From: Desulfuromonadales bacterium
GTDB taxonomy: Bacteria > Desulfobacterota > JAENJC01
DNA length: 50,293 bases
Reading direction: 5' to 3'
NCBI GenBank assembly: GCA_919902985.1
Contig: CAKKSC010000041.1
Coordinates: 1-50,293 of the forward strand
How positions within the stretch are numbered: the stretch's first letter is position 1; each line of letters begins with the position of its first letter. A program made the translations under genes and the position numbers. The notes under the pieces were generated by a model. It worked only from the letters and a program-made list of their open reading frames with translations. It had not been told where the DNA came from and did no database searches. Of the stretch, positions 32,716 to 42,316 are shown piece after piece.

Positions 32716-33492
32716 TTATGGTTGAGCATCTTCTTGGTCTTGTATAAATTTAGGCTCTTTTTTTATGAATTTTACTATATATGCGAGACCACGGTGAGTA
32801 ACTTTAAATACGATCTTATTTAATTCATTGCTAAATTCTCTTGAAATACAATTTGTCCTTTCTAATTCCCCTATATCGAATTCAGTTCTAATTCGATCTC
32901 CTTTAGTGAATTCAATAATGTCATCTATTGTTATGCCTTTTGGGGCATCTGCGATTTTATTTAATATTTTTAATTGACTTCTCTCTATTACATTTTGCAA
33001 GCCAAGGTCATCTATGGATTTTTGATTTTCTAATTCCGTAATTAATTCTTTTAGCTTTGAGATTTCTAATGATTTCTTTTCTATCTCCTTCTCAAAATCA
33101 AGTGTAGCTTTTAGGATTTCTTGTCTTATCTGTCGGGCTTCTTGTTTAGTTAATGGCGTTTCCTCGTCAATGTGTTGTTGAATTTGTTTAAGTTTGCGTT
33201 GTTGCTCTTTCCAATGGGAGAATACGTACCTTGCAGGAATTGGATAAACAAATATTAACAATAGCGTGGTGATTAGCGGATAGAGTGTTCCACGTAAGAG
33301 CATTGCCTCATATGAAGGAAAGATGTAATTGTCAATGTAAGTTATTTTTTCTGTAGCTGGCATAGATGAAACTATTAGCATAATAAACCGATAGTTCCAT
33401 GCTATCCATGAAAGAATGAATGACCCTAATAATGGACTGGTCGCTCTGTCATAGAGTTGAGCTTTTATTGTTTTAAATACATCGTCGTACAC
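32716..33492 (-). CDS. Membrane protein with coiled coil and C-terminal winged helix, unknown function
   Basis: This 258-residue protein has two predicted membrane spans (about 20-42 and 66-90), a basic loop, then a long coiled coil (about 95-165, QQRKLKQIQQHIDEETPLTK onwards), and a C-terminal region that looks like a winged helix (LKILNKIADAPKGITIDDII, FKVTHRGLAYIVKFI). The start is a GTG with GGAG seven bases upstream. The gene is AT-rich compared with cstA and yebC, and lies beside DUF5131 and a truncated TcmP gene, so it appears to be an accessory gene. A conserved-looking N-terminus (YDRATSPLLGSFILSWIAWN) is shared with uncharacterised proteins I cannot name. A sensing or defence role is possible but not shown. 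Confidence 0.75.
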   Translation of the reverse strand: MYDDVFKTIKAQLYDRATSPLLGSFILSWIAWNYRFIMLIVSSMPATEKITYIDNYIFPSYEAMLLRGTLYPLITTLLLIFVYPIPARYVFSHWKEQQRKLKQIQQHIDEETPLTKQEARQIRQEILKATLDFEKEIEKKSLEISKLKELITELENQKSIDDLGLQNVIERSQLKILNKIADAPKGITIDDIIEFTKGDRIRTEFDIGELERTNCISREFSNELNKIVFKVTHRGLAYIVKFIKKEPKFIQDQEDAQP

Positions 33493-33567
33493 TCGATGCT
33501 CCGATTTTATGTTTTTGAATTGAAAGGATATCTATTCCGAGAATGGGGCCAGCAAACATTATACCTC

Positions 33568-34308
33568 TTACAACCCCATCTCCGGCATTCCGTCCCACAA
33601 CTTCCCCTCTAACAGCCTGCCGTTGCTCTTCTTGTATCTCTTTACGCCATCCGAACCCCAGGTTCCCCACTGCTTAAAGAAGAAGGAGACATCCTGTCTT
33701 TCGCACTGCTCCTTGACATTAAGCACCCACTCTTGTTGCATCGGCCTTGCCTTTGGGCCGGATTCGCCGCCGACTATTACCCAATGAATATCTCGCAGAT
33801 CAACCTCGTTCAGGCATTCAAGGAGCGGTTCTACAGAGAGGAACCGAACCTTTGCATTGACGGTACGGAGCTTATCTATCCTTGGAAGGCCGTTCTTCCT
33901 GTTTTCAACAGTTACGCCAATCCAGGCGTTTTCAGGCGGGTCGTAGCTTTCAAAGAATTTTGCCATCCTGTTATGCCGTTTGGTCAGCACTTGATAGACA
34001 TGCTGCGGGGTATTCTTCATCACTTCAAAGACCTGTTTTACGTATGAATCCGGTATAGCTGCATGGAAAAGGTCGCTCATTGAATTGACGAAGTATATGG
34101 TTGGTTTCTTTCTCTTTAAGGGTTCGGCAAGTCTTGACGGATGTAGTGTTACTTCAAAACCGTTTTTATATCCCGGCGCTCCCATAGCTGTCAGACGGCG
34201 CGCCATCACCTCTGCATAACAGTGATAACAGCCTGGCGATATCTTGCTGCATCCGGTTACCGGGTTCCAGGTCTGCTCTGTCCATTCAATTGTAGTTTGA
34301 GTGCTCAT
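33568..34308 (-). CDS. DUF5131 (phage Gp37/Gp68-like) three-cysteine protein
   Basis: This 246-residue protein matches DUF5131: TIEWTEQTWNPVTGCSKISP, then GCYHCYAE, giving the C-x5-C-x2-C three-cysteine motif, followed by VNSMSDLFHAAIPD, VLTKRHNRMAKF, WIGVTVENRK, RFLSVEPLLE and VIVGGESGPKARPM. The cysteine spacing and TIM-barrel-like pattern suggest a metal-cluster or radical-SAM-like fold, but the activity is not established. Such genes usually neighbour a three-Cys-motif partner (TcmP) gene, and a truncated TcmP lies 24 bp upstream here. The pair is common on phages and mobile islands. Confidence 0.85.
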   Translation of the reverse strand: MSTQTTIEWTEQTWNPVTGCSKISPGCYHCYAEVMARRLTAMGAPGYKNGFEVTLHPSRLAEPLKRKKPTIYFVNSMSDLFHAAIPDSYVKQVFEVMKNTPQHVYQVLTKRHNRMAKFFESYDPPENAWIGVTVENRKNGLPRIDKLRTVNAKVRFLSVEPLLECLNEVDLRDIHWVIVGGESGPKARPMQQEWVLNVKEQCERQDVSFFFKQWGTWGSDGVKRYKKSNGRLLEGKLWDGMPEMGL

Positions 34309-34332
34309 ATGGGTTAGATTATAAATTGTCCT

Positions 34333-34890
34333 TTAACGGAAAACAACAATATCTTCACCGCTAAGACCGCTTCTTTTAGATGTAATAGGAATTACCTCAA
34401 GCATACCTTCGGCTTTAAGCTTTTTCAATGCATCTCTATAATGCTTTTCAAGGTAATACCATGACCAATTATCTTCCACGATTTTCCGAAAAGCAATTTG
34501 CTCGCCAGTTCGTTGATACTTGGATAAAAGTTTCCCTCTGAGATCATCTACGCTTTTTAAAGGGAAAAGTATCGGTTGCCCATCGGCAACCACCAATGGC
34601 CTATGAGCATCGCTGTGTTTCCACATAATATGCAACATTACATCAAAGGCTTTGAAGTTATTTGAGTAATGAATAAGGTAGTATTTTGGTCGATCAGAAT
34701 ACACTCGTTCATCGGGACCATAATTAACCCTGAAAGGTATAAAATATTTGGCTCCTATCCGCTTATGCAGGTAAGAAAGCATCTTTTCAGTGTCATACTT
34801 GCCGCCCGTCTTGAAATCCAATTGTGTAGGATCATCGGGAGCAAAGAGTTTATTGCAGCGCTCCCTTTCTTGAGGATTTTCAATGTCCCC
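34333..34890 (-). pseudogene. Three-Cys-motif partner protein TcmP, 5'-truncated
   Basis: From 34821 (162 residues) the protein reads FIPFRVNYGPDERVYSDRPK, then YYLIHYSNN and FDVMLHIMWKHSDAHRP, which matches the C-terminal half of TcmP. The N-terminal methyltransferase-like half is missing. The frame stays open up to 34890 (GDIENPQERERCNKLF) and then meets a stop at 34891-34893. The break coincides with the point where the sfsA reading frame ends its homology, so this is the product of a recombination or deletion joining two genes. The downstream DUF5131 partner is intact. A protein starting at 34821 might still be made. Confidence 0.7.
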
Positions 34891-34892
34891 TC

Positions 34893-35303
34893 AAGGAAGC
34901 ATACTCTGCCGTTTCCCTCTAAGATGCGGAAATCAAACCTGCTCCCCTTGTAAACTGCCTCCCGCCGCAACTCCTTTATCTTGCCGAATTGAGGCAGTCT
35001 GCCATTCTTAAGGGCATCTTCTATGATATCGTTTACGGCGGTTGAGTCTATGGATATCCATATTCCTTCGTGCCTAACGGCCTTCAGAGTGTATCGGGTC
35101 TTTCTGCCCTGATTTGTCGCAGGAAAGAGCAATACAGAGTTCCCGGGAATAAGAATCTCCTTGAGCCTTCCTGAGTTCGGGACATGGGCCGTTTCAGCCT
35201 TGCCGTCAATATTCACCAATGCGGCGAAGCGGTTCAGCCTTTTTATGAATATGCCTCCGATATGTTTCATGTGTGGCTGCAAGATACCTTCATTAATCTG
35301 CAT
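34893..35303 (-). pseudogene. sfsA: Sugar fermentation stimulation protein A, 3'-truncated
   Basis: The frame encodes GGIFIKRLNRFAALVNIDGK, AHVPNSGRLKEILIPGNSVL and KGSRFDFRILEGNGRVCFLE, the N-terminal and central parts of SfsA (OB-like and nuclease-like regions). Homology stops at the residues preceding the expected E-V-K catalytic strand. Past about 34893 the frame continues out of phase into the TcmP fragment until 34755. About 100 C-terminal residues are lost, including most of the putative nuclease site. Starts at 35303 and 35270 are both plausible; the longer frame would begin with TTG at 35336. Confidence 0.7.
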
Positions 35304-35443
35304 AGTCAATGACTTTGCAATGGGTTGTCCTGTCAAATAACAAATGCAATCTCATTTACTTCTTGAAATAAAACCGTTTTATTTGCTATACTTATCCCTG
35401 CTGTCAATAAGGAAGCACATTAAATAAACGCAGAGCAGAAGCT

Positions 35444-35490
35444 AACTCCCCCCCACCCCCTCTTAAATTAAGAGGGGGTGGGGGGGAGTT
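35444..35490. repeat. 47-bp GC-rich perfect hairpin, dispersed family
   Basis: Two 23-bp arms (AACTCCCCCCCACCCCCTCT, then TAA, and its complement) flank a single A. The right end is followed by ATCC. The right arm end GGGGAGTTATCC is shared with the palindrome at 38687-38757. It lies upstream of yebC and could act as an mRNA structure or a miniature mobile element. Confidence 0.8.
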
Positions 35491-35545
35491 ATCCTGTGTT
35501 CTCCGTGGCAAATTATATTCCAATCATTATTTCAGGAGGTTTTAG

Positions 35546-36292
35546 ATGTCAGGTCATTCAAAATGGGCGACCACCAAGCACAAGAAGGGTGCTGCGGACG
35601 CGAAGAGGGGGAAGGCGTTTACAAAGCTAACTAAGGAGATTATGGTTGCTGCAAAGATGGGCGGCGGAGATCCGTCAGGGAATCCCCGGCTTAGGACCGC
35701 TATTGAAGCTGCTAAGTCGATAAGCATGCCAAAGGATAATATAGAAAGGGCCATAAAGAAGGGTATCGGCGAGCTAGAGGGTGTGAGTTACGAGGAGATA
35801 AATTATGAGGGTTACGGCCCTGGCGGCGTTGCTATCCTTATTGACGCTATGACAGACAACAGGAACAGGACTGTAGCTGAGATCAGGCACATATTCGGCA
35901 AGAACAATGGAAATATGGGCGAGTCCGGGAGTGTGGGGTGGATATTTGAAATAAAGGGATACTTTGTGTTTGAGAAGGGTTCTATCACTGAGGACAAGCT
36001 CATGGAGGTAGGCCTTGAGGCGGGAGCAGAGGATATCAGGGAAGATGACGGCTCTTTTGAGGTCATAACTGCTACCTCGGACTTTGAAAAGATAAAGGCG
36101 GTCTTTGACGAAAAAGGGTTCAAATACACAATGGCGGAGATAACCAAACTCCCGCAGAACTATATCGAGCTTGCATCCAAGGAGGCGGAGCAGATGCTGA
36201 GGCTTGTGGACGCACTTGAGGATAACGACGATGTACAGAAGGTATATGCGAACTTCAGTCTTTCAGCAGAAGCTGAGGCGGCATTAGGTTAA
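35546..36292 (+). CDS. yebC: YebC/PmpR-family protein
   Basis: This 248-residue protein matches YebC/TACO1: [77 protein letters not shown]. The family has been described as transcription regulators and, more recently, as factors that help ribosomes through difficult sequences; the local sequence does not choose. The ATG has a strong CAGGAGG. ruvC follows after 2 bp, the common bacterial arrangement. Confidence 0.96.
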   Translation: MSGHSKWATTKHKKGAADAKRGKAFTKLTKEIMVAAKMGGGDPSGNPRLRTAIEAAKSISMPKDNIERAIKKGIGELEGVSYEEINYEGYGPGGVAILIDAMTDNRNRTVAEIRHIFGKNNGNMGESGSVGWIFEIKGYFVFEKGSITEDKLMEVGLEAGAEDIREDDGSFEVITATSDFEKIKAVFDEKGFKYTMAEITKLPQNYIELASKEAEQMLRLVDALEDNDDVQKVYANFSLSAEAEAALG

Positions 36293-36294
36293 TC

Positions 36295-36786
36295 ATGCGA
36301 GTTTTAGGGATTGATCCCGGCAGCAATATTACCGGATATGGGATTGTTGAACAGCAGGGGAACAGACTTATTCATGTAGACAACGGCTGTATCGTAACCA
36401 CCTCTAAAACTCCACTACATCTGAGATTAAAAGAGATATACTCAGGGCTTCAGGAGGTTATACTGAAGTATGAACCTGAGGCGGTATCCATAGAAAATAT
36501 CTTCTTTTCCGTGAACGCCGGCAGCGCCTTTAAACTCGGGCAGGCAAGAGGGGCCGCGATACTGTCCGCAGTGAATGCAGGCAAAGAGGTCTTTGAATAT
36601 ACCCCGATGCAGGTCAAGAGCGCGGTAGTGGGGTACGGAAAGGCCTCAAAGGACCAGGTACAGAAGATGACAAAGGTGCTGCTCAACCTCCATGAGGTGG
36701 CCCAGGCCGATGCAGCAGACGCTTTGGCTGTGGCTATATGTCATTTGAATAGTTATAAATTCAAGGCTCAAAGTTCTAAGGCATAG
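36295..36786 (+). CDS. ruvC: Holliday junction resolvase RuvC
   Basis: RuvC cleaves Holliday junctions within the RuvABC complex. This 163-residue protein has the RNase H-fold acidic residues: D7 in LGIDPGS, E in [10 protein letters not shown] (about 67), and the C-terminal [12 protein letters not shown] pair of aspartates. It starts two bases after yebC. RuvA and RuvB do not follow here as they often do, so they lie elsewhere in the genome. Confidence 0.96.
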   Translation: MRVLGIDPGSNITGYGIVEQQGNRLIHVDNGCIVTTSKTPLHLRLKEIYSGLQEVILKYEPEAVSIENIFFSVNAGSAFKLGQARGAAILSAVNAGKEVFEYTPMQVKSAVVGYGKASKDQVQKMTKVLLNLHEVAQADAADALAVAICHLNSYKFKAQSSKA

Positions 36787-36885
36787 AGGGTATAAATTTT
36801 GAATTAGATAAACTGGCCTCGGACATCCCTAAAGAAAGCGAAGGAGGTCAGTGTTCTTATATTTCAAGACTGTGGTAAAAAGTTC

Positions 36886-36914
36886 TTGACAAAAAAAACC
36901 CTGTACTATATAGT
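36886..36914 (+). promoter_or_regulatory. Strong sigma-70 promoter for rplU-rpmA
   Basis: A perfect TTGACA (36886-36891), 17-bp spacer and TATAGT (36909-36914) lie 27 bp before rplU. This is the best promoter match in the window and fits a ribosomal protein operon. Confidence 0.88.
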
Positions 36915-36941
36915 TTCTCTTTTCAAAATCAGGAGGCTTTT

Positions 36942-37256
36942 ATGTACGCTATAGTGAAGACGGGCGGAAAACAGTACAAGGTTGCCGCAGGAGATACTCT
37001 CAGGGTCGAGAAGATAGCTGGGGATAAGGGATCCATGGTTGAGTTGAAGGATGTCCTTATGGTTACAACCGATACTGATGTCAAGGTCGGAAAGCCCACT
37101 GTTGCCGGCGCCAAGGTTGTAGGCGAGATCGTTGAGCAGGACAGGGCCAAGAAGATACTGGTCTTCAAGTCCAAGAGAAGAAAGAGCTCTAAGAAGATGA
37201 TAGGTCACAGGCAGGATTACACTGCACTCAAGATAAAAGAGATCGTAGCAGCTTAA
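36942..37256 (+). CDS. rplU: 50S ribosomal protein L21
   Basis: This 104-residue protein has the L21 pattern MYAIVKTGGKQYKVAAGDTL, VEKIAGDKGSM, VLMVTTDTDVKVGKPTVAGA and KRRKSSKKMIGHRQDYTALK. It binds 23S rRNA in the large subunit. The ATG follows CAGGAGGC. It is the first gene of the rplU-rpmA-obgE cluster, 14 bp before rpmA, and is driven by the promoter at 36886-36914. Confidence 0.98.
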   Translation: MYAIVKTGGKQYKVAAGDTLRVEKIAGDKGSMVELKDVLMVTTDTDVKVGKPTVAGAKVVGEIVEQDRAKKILVFKSKRRKSSKKMIGHRQDYTALKIKEIVAA

Positions 37257-37270
37257 GGTAGGAGGGTTCC

Positions 37271-38631
<1,361 letters not shown>

Positions 38632-38686
38632 ACCAGCCCCCGTATCCACACACATGGACCATACCTTTTCACCTGAAAATAATCTC

Positions 38687-38757
38687 ATAACGCCCCCTAA
38701 CCCCCTCTTGCCTAAGAGGGGGGACTTTATTAGCAAGAGGGGGTTGAGGGGAGTTAT
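38687..38757. repeat. 71-bp GC-rich imperfect palindrome, dispersed family
   Basis: An outer inverted repeat (ATAACGCCCCCTAACCCCCT against AGGGGGTTGAGGGGAGTTAT) encloses a second small hairpin around CCTAAGAGGG. It shares the GGGGAGTTATCC end with 35444-35490. It lies between obgE and corA. Confidence 0.8.
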
Positions 38758-38897
38758 CCAAATAAATTTTCATCCTCCTTTGTGACCGAAAGTCATGGAT
38801 GTTTCATTATCCAGTTGACGCCCCCTTATCCGCTATGTATTAATAAACCAGAACCCGAAAACAATTCCACTTATAAAAACGATTATGAGAGGTGGCT

Positions 38898-39962
38898 ATG
38901 AGCAGACATGGCAAGAAGAGATCGGTAAAGAGCGGCCTTCCACCAGGGACATTAGTGCATATCGGAGAAAAGATCGATGAGGAAGTCGACGTCAAAGTCA
39001 TTGATTATGACGAAGGCTCTTTCATCGAAAAGACGCTGGGATCTGTAGATGAGTGCCTTTTCTTCAAAAACAAACCAACCGTTACCTGGATCAATATGGA
39101 CGGCATACATCAGGTAGACCTTATAAGGAAATTTGGAGACTGTTACGGCTTTCATCCCCTTGTCCTTGAGGATATACTTAACACAAACCAGCGCCCTAAG
39201 CTGGAGGACTACGGGGAGTATCTTTATATAGTCCTTAAGATGCTTCACCATGAGAAGGGTTCGGCGATCATACCTGAGCAGATAAGCCTTATTGTGGGCA
39301 CAAATTTTGTGTTTTCCTTTCAGGAGGGGATTAAGGGGGATGTATTTGATCCGATCAGGGAACGGATAAGGACAGGGAAGGGGCGGATAAGGAATATGGG
39401 GGCAGATTACCTTGCTTACTCTCTCATTGACGCCATAGTGGACAATTACTTTGTTGTCCTTGAGGATGTAGGGGAAAGGATAGAGGAACTGGAAGAAGAG
39501 GTTGCATTAAACCCTGCCCCGCCGACACTGAGCGGTATCCATAAGCTGAAAAGGGAGATGATCTTCCTCAGGAAGGCAGTCTGGCCATTACGGGAGGTTG
39601 CAGCTGCGCTGGAGAGAGGGGACACTCCTCTTGTTGGACAATCCACACGGGTTTATGTAAGGGATGTCTATGACCACACCATCCAGGTCATGGATATGAT
39701 CGAGACTTACCGGGACATGCTCACAGGGATGTTCGACATATACCTGTCGAGCCTAAGCAACAGGATGAACGAGGTCATGAAGTTCCTCACCGTAATAGGC
39801 ACCATCTTCATGCCACTCACCTTCATAGTTGGGGTTTACGGGATGAACTTCCAATTCATGCCTGAACTGGGATGGAGATGGGGGTATTTCTCAGTGATGT
39901 TAATCATGACAGGTATAGCCGCGGGGATGGTACTCTATTTTAAAAGAAGAAAATGGTTTTAG
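38898..39962 (+). CDS. corA: CorA-type magnesium/cobalt transporter
   Basis: CorA forms a pentameric divalent-cation channel. This 354-residue protein has a large cytoplasmic N-terminal domain with FHPLVLEDILNTNQRPKLED, long helices (VGERIEELEEEV...), and two C-terminal membrane spans; the first ends in the pore motif YGMNF (about 313). It ends with the basic tail FKRRKWF. The ATG at 38898 has AGAGGTGG before it; the GTG six bases upstream is less likely. Confidence 0.95.
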   Translation: MSRHGKKRSVKSGLPPGTLVHIGEKIDEEVDVKVIDYDEGSFIEKTLGSVDECLFFKNKPTVTWINMDGIHQVDLIRKFGDCYGFHPLVLEDILNTNQRPKLEDYGEYLYIVLKMLHHEKGSAIIPEQISLIVGTNFVFSFQEGIKGDVFDPIRERIRTGKGRIRNMGADYLAYSLIDAIVDNYFVVLEDVGERIEELEEEVALNPAPPTLSGIHKLKREMIFLRKAVWPLREVAAALERGDTPLVGQSTRVYVRDVYDHTIQVMDMIETYRDMLTGMFDIYLSSLSNRMNEVMKFLTVIGTIFMPLTFIVGVYGMNFQFMPELGWRWGYFSVMLIMTGIAAGMVLYFKRRKWF

Positions 39963-40080
39963 GGGCCGTTAAGGAATAACCTGTGCTTTTCTGGTTAAGC
40001 CTTTACGGTCCCTTATGCCGTTCCAGCCATTCTGGTGTCCAGGTTAATTTTTAACGACGGCTTGAGGCGGAGCCTGACAG

Positions 40081-41181
40081 ATGTATATCTTTCTTATCAC
40101 TTTTTTTCTTCTTTACGCGAGCATGCACTTCTACCTCTTCCTGAAGGCAAAGGCTGTATTTGCCTTTGGGCCTTTGGTTAGTATACCCCTTATCCTTTTC
40201 ATGGCAGGGATGGTATTTTCGCCTTTAACTGTTTACAGCCTTGAAAGACAGGGACTGGACTCTGCTGCACGGCTGACGGCCTATATCGGCTACACATGGA
40301 TGGGGGTCCTCTTCCTCTTCGTCTCCTCTTCCATCTTAATAGATCTTTGCCGACAAACAGACCTTCTGAGAATTTCCCCACGCATATCATTTTTTATACC
40401 GCTTCTTATTTCTATGTCCATTGCAACTTATGGCTATTTCGAGGCGCTTGATATTCGCACAGAGATGGTGATAGTCAAAACCCCGAAGATACCTAAGAGT
40501 ATTGGGAGGCTGAGGGTCGTCCAGATTTCAGATGTCCATCTGGGGCTTATTGTAAGAGAAGAAAGGCTGAAGAGTATCCTGAATGAAGTGAAAAGGTCGG
40601 AGCCGGACCTCCTGGTGTCAACCGGAGATATGGTGGATGGGCAGATCAACAGCATGACAGGGCTTGCGGAACTCCTGCGTGAAATAAATCCGAGATATGG
40701 AAAGTTCGCAGTAACAGGGAACCATGAGTTTTATGCAGGGCTCGAAAACAGCCTGGATTTCTTGAAAAAGGCCGGGTTCAAGGTCTTGAGGGGTGAAACT
40801 ATTTCCGTAGCAGGGATTCTCAATATCGCAGGCGTTGACGACCCTGCGGGAAAACAGTTCGGCCTCTTCGCAGAAGTGCCGGAAAAGAGACTGCTCTCAA
40901 CGCTTCCGAAGGGGACATTTACACTCCTGCTCAAACACAGGCCTGTAGTGGATAAAGATGCGCGCGGTCTTTTTGATTTACAGCTCTCCGGGCATGTCCA
41001 TAAAGGACAGATATTCCCATTCAGCATTATTACAAGGCTTTTTTACCCTGTCCGTGCAGGAGAGATGAATATCATTGACGGCGCCTCTTTATACGTAAGC
41101 AGAGGGTCAGGAACCTGGGGCCCTCCTGTCCGCTTTCTCTCACCACCAGAGGTTACAGTGATTGATCTTGTGAGCGATTAG
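40081..41181 (+). CDS. Membrane-anchored metallophosphoesterase (YkuE/YaeI-like)
   Basis: This 366-residue protein has four predicted N-terminal membrane spans (about 1-130) and then a calcineurin-type phosphoesterase domain: QISDVHLG, VSTGDMVDGQ, VTGNHEFYAG, LLLKHRP and LSGHVHKGQIFP give the usual dimetal ligands. Related enzymes (YkuE, YaeI, LpxH-like relatives) act on phospholipid or UDP-lipid substrates; the substrate here is not decided. A GGAG lies 8-10 bases before the ATG. No operon partner. Confidence 0.92.
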   Translation: MYIFLITFFLLYASMHFYLFLKAKAVFAFGPLVSIPLILFMAGMVFSPLTVYSLERQGLDSAARLTAYIGYTWMGVLFLFVSSSILIDLCRQTDLLRISPRISFFIPLLISMSIATYGYFEALDIRTEMVIVKTPKIPKSIGRLRVVQISDVHLGLIVREERLKSILNEVKRSEPDLLVSTGDMVDGQINSMTGLAELLREINPRYGKFAVTGNHEFYAGLENSLDFLKKAGFKVLRGETISVAGILNIAGVDDPAGKQFGLFAEVPEKRLLSTLPKGTFTLLLKHRPVVDKDARGLFDLQLSGHVHKGQIFPFSIITRLFYPVRAGEMNIIDGASLYVSRGSGTWGPPVRFLSPPEVTVIDLVSD

Positions 41182-41674
41182 AGTTGATTTGATTTGGCTT
41201 ATCAAAGCATTCCAATAAGCCTTGCAGGCTATCCAGAAGTTGTTCTAGTTGCTTAACCCCCTTGAACCTTCGATGTTTTAGATTGTTTAATTGCGTCAAA
41301 ATGTGCTATTTTCTGCATATCTTCTATGCAAACCGACCTGACATTTTTTACAAACGAACCCGGGGCCACGCTGCTTGACAGGTTCCGCAAGACACTGAAG
41401 GATGTCAGGTATTTCGACATCCTTGTCGGATACTTCCGCACCAGCGGGAGGGGAGGACTGCCACAAGGCTTGTCTACAGGCATTTCGGGATAGATTACCG
41501 GCGGCTTAAGCAGGAGAGACTTTTTTAGCATTTACGCATGCTTTAAATTCTGAAATTGGCTACTGCATGTATTCAAAAACCTGCATAAAGTTGCTTTAGC
41601 CGGGTTTAAAACGGGTTATACGGCACTGTTTTTATAACTTATGGATTACATTCTTATATGTAAAAAGCTGCATA
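41182..41674. other. Interval with no intact gene
   Basis: The stretch after the phosphoesterase gene contains a helicase relic at 41326-41493 and otherwise no credible coding region. The bases after 41500 are AT-rich and show no ribosome binding site. Confidence 0.5.
41326..41493 (+). pseudogene. N-terminal relic of a SNF2-type helicase with PLD-like domain
   Basis: The 55-codon frame reads MQTDLTFFTNEPGATLLDRF then RKTLKDVRYFDILVGYFRTSG, the N-terminus of large helicases that carry a phospholipase-D-like nuclease domain and are commonly found with restriction or defence systems. It then loses homology (GRGGLPQGLSTGISG) and stops. The remaining thousand or so residues expected are absent. 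It is a deletion scar next to the AlbA_2 gene. Confidence 0.55.
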
Positions 41675-42049
41675 ATGTCGTATAAAAAGCACTGCTATGT
41701 TCATATGATTGAGAAGCGTCAAAAACAAATCGCTTTATTCATTGCAGCGTTATTGGCAATAGGGGGACTTTTCTTTTCCCTCATTATGCCTGCACAAACT
41801 TTATATACATACTGGTCAGGCACACAAAATGAACTTCGTCATGAATACTTTTTGGTTATATTTTACTGTCTCCTTATTTCAGATGTTTTTTGGTGCATAG
41901 TAGCTTTATGTCTCGGTTTTGCCAAGAGTCTTATATCAAAAAAAATCTTGTGGGCCGGCACTGCACCGTCGCTTGTTCTAACTTCAGGTTTTGCATTAAT
42001 GGGGCTTTTCACCATAGCAATGATAATTATTCAAAAACTAAAAACATAA
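41675..42049 (+). CDS. Small membrane protein of unknown function
   Basis: This 124-residue protein has three strongly hydrophobic segments (about 19-38, 58-82 and 95-118), a basic N-terminus and a short basic tail (IIQKLKT). No family recognised. The ATG at 41675 has no good ribosome binding site; an alternative is 41705. It is AT-rich and lies among relics, so it may be a recent acquisition or not translated efficiently. Confidence 0.5.
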   Translation: MSYKKHCYVHMIEKRQKQIALFIAALLAIGGLFFSLIMPAQTLYTYWSGTQNELRHEYFLVIFYCLLISDVFWCIVALCLGFAKSLISKKILWAGTAPSLVLTSGFALMGLFTIAMIIIQKLKT

Positions 42050-42316
42050 CACGCTGCTCGGAGGAAACCCAGAGGAAACCCCCGGTTTAAATTTCAATCC
42101 CCAAAGCTGACAAAGCCGCTTCTGCAACTGTATTCAGGGTTCTGTGATTTTGGGAGAGAAAACGGGACCATTTAATTAGGCGAAACTTAGAGGATTTGAA
42201 GTTGTAGCGATCTTGAAAAAATTGGTACCTAAAAACTGCAAACCACAAACCACAGAGAAAAAAGATTTAATGATGTTGCCTGAATACCAGATTACAGGTT
42301 TAAAAGGAAGCGTCGG

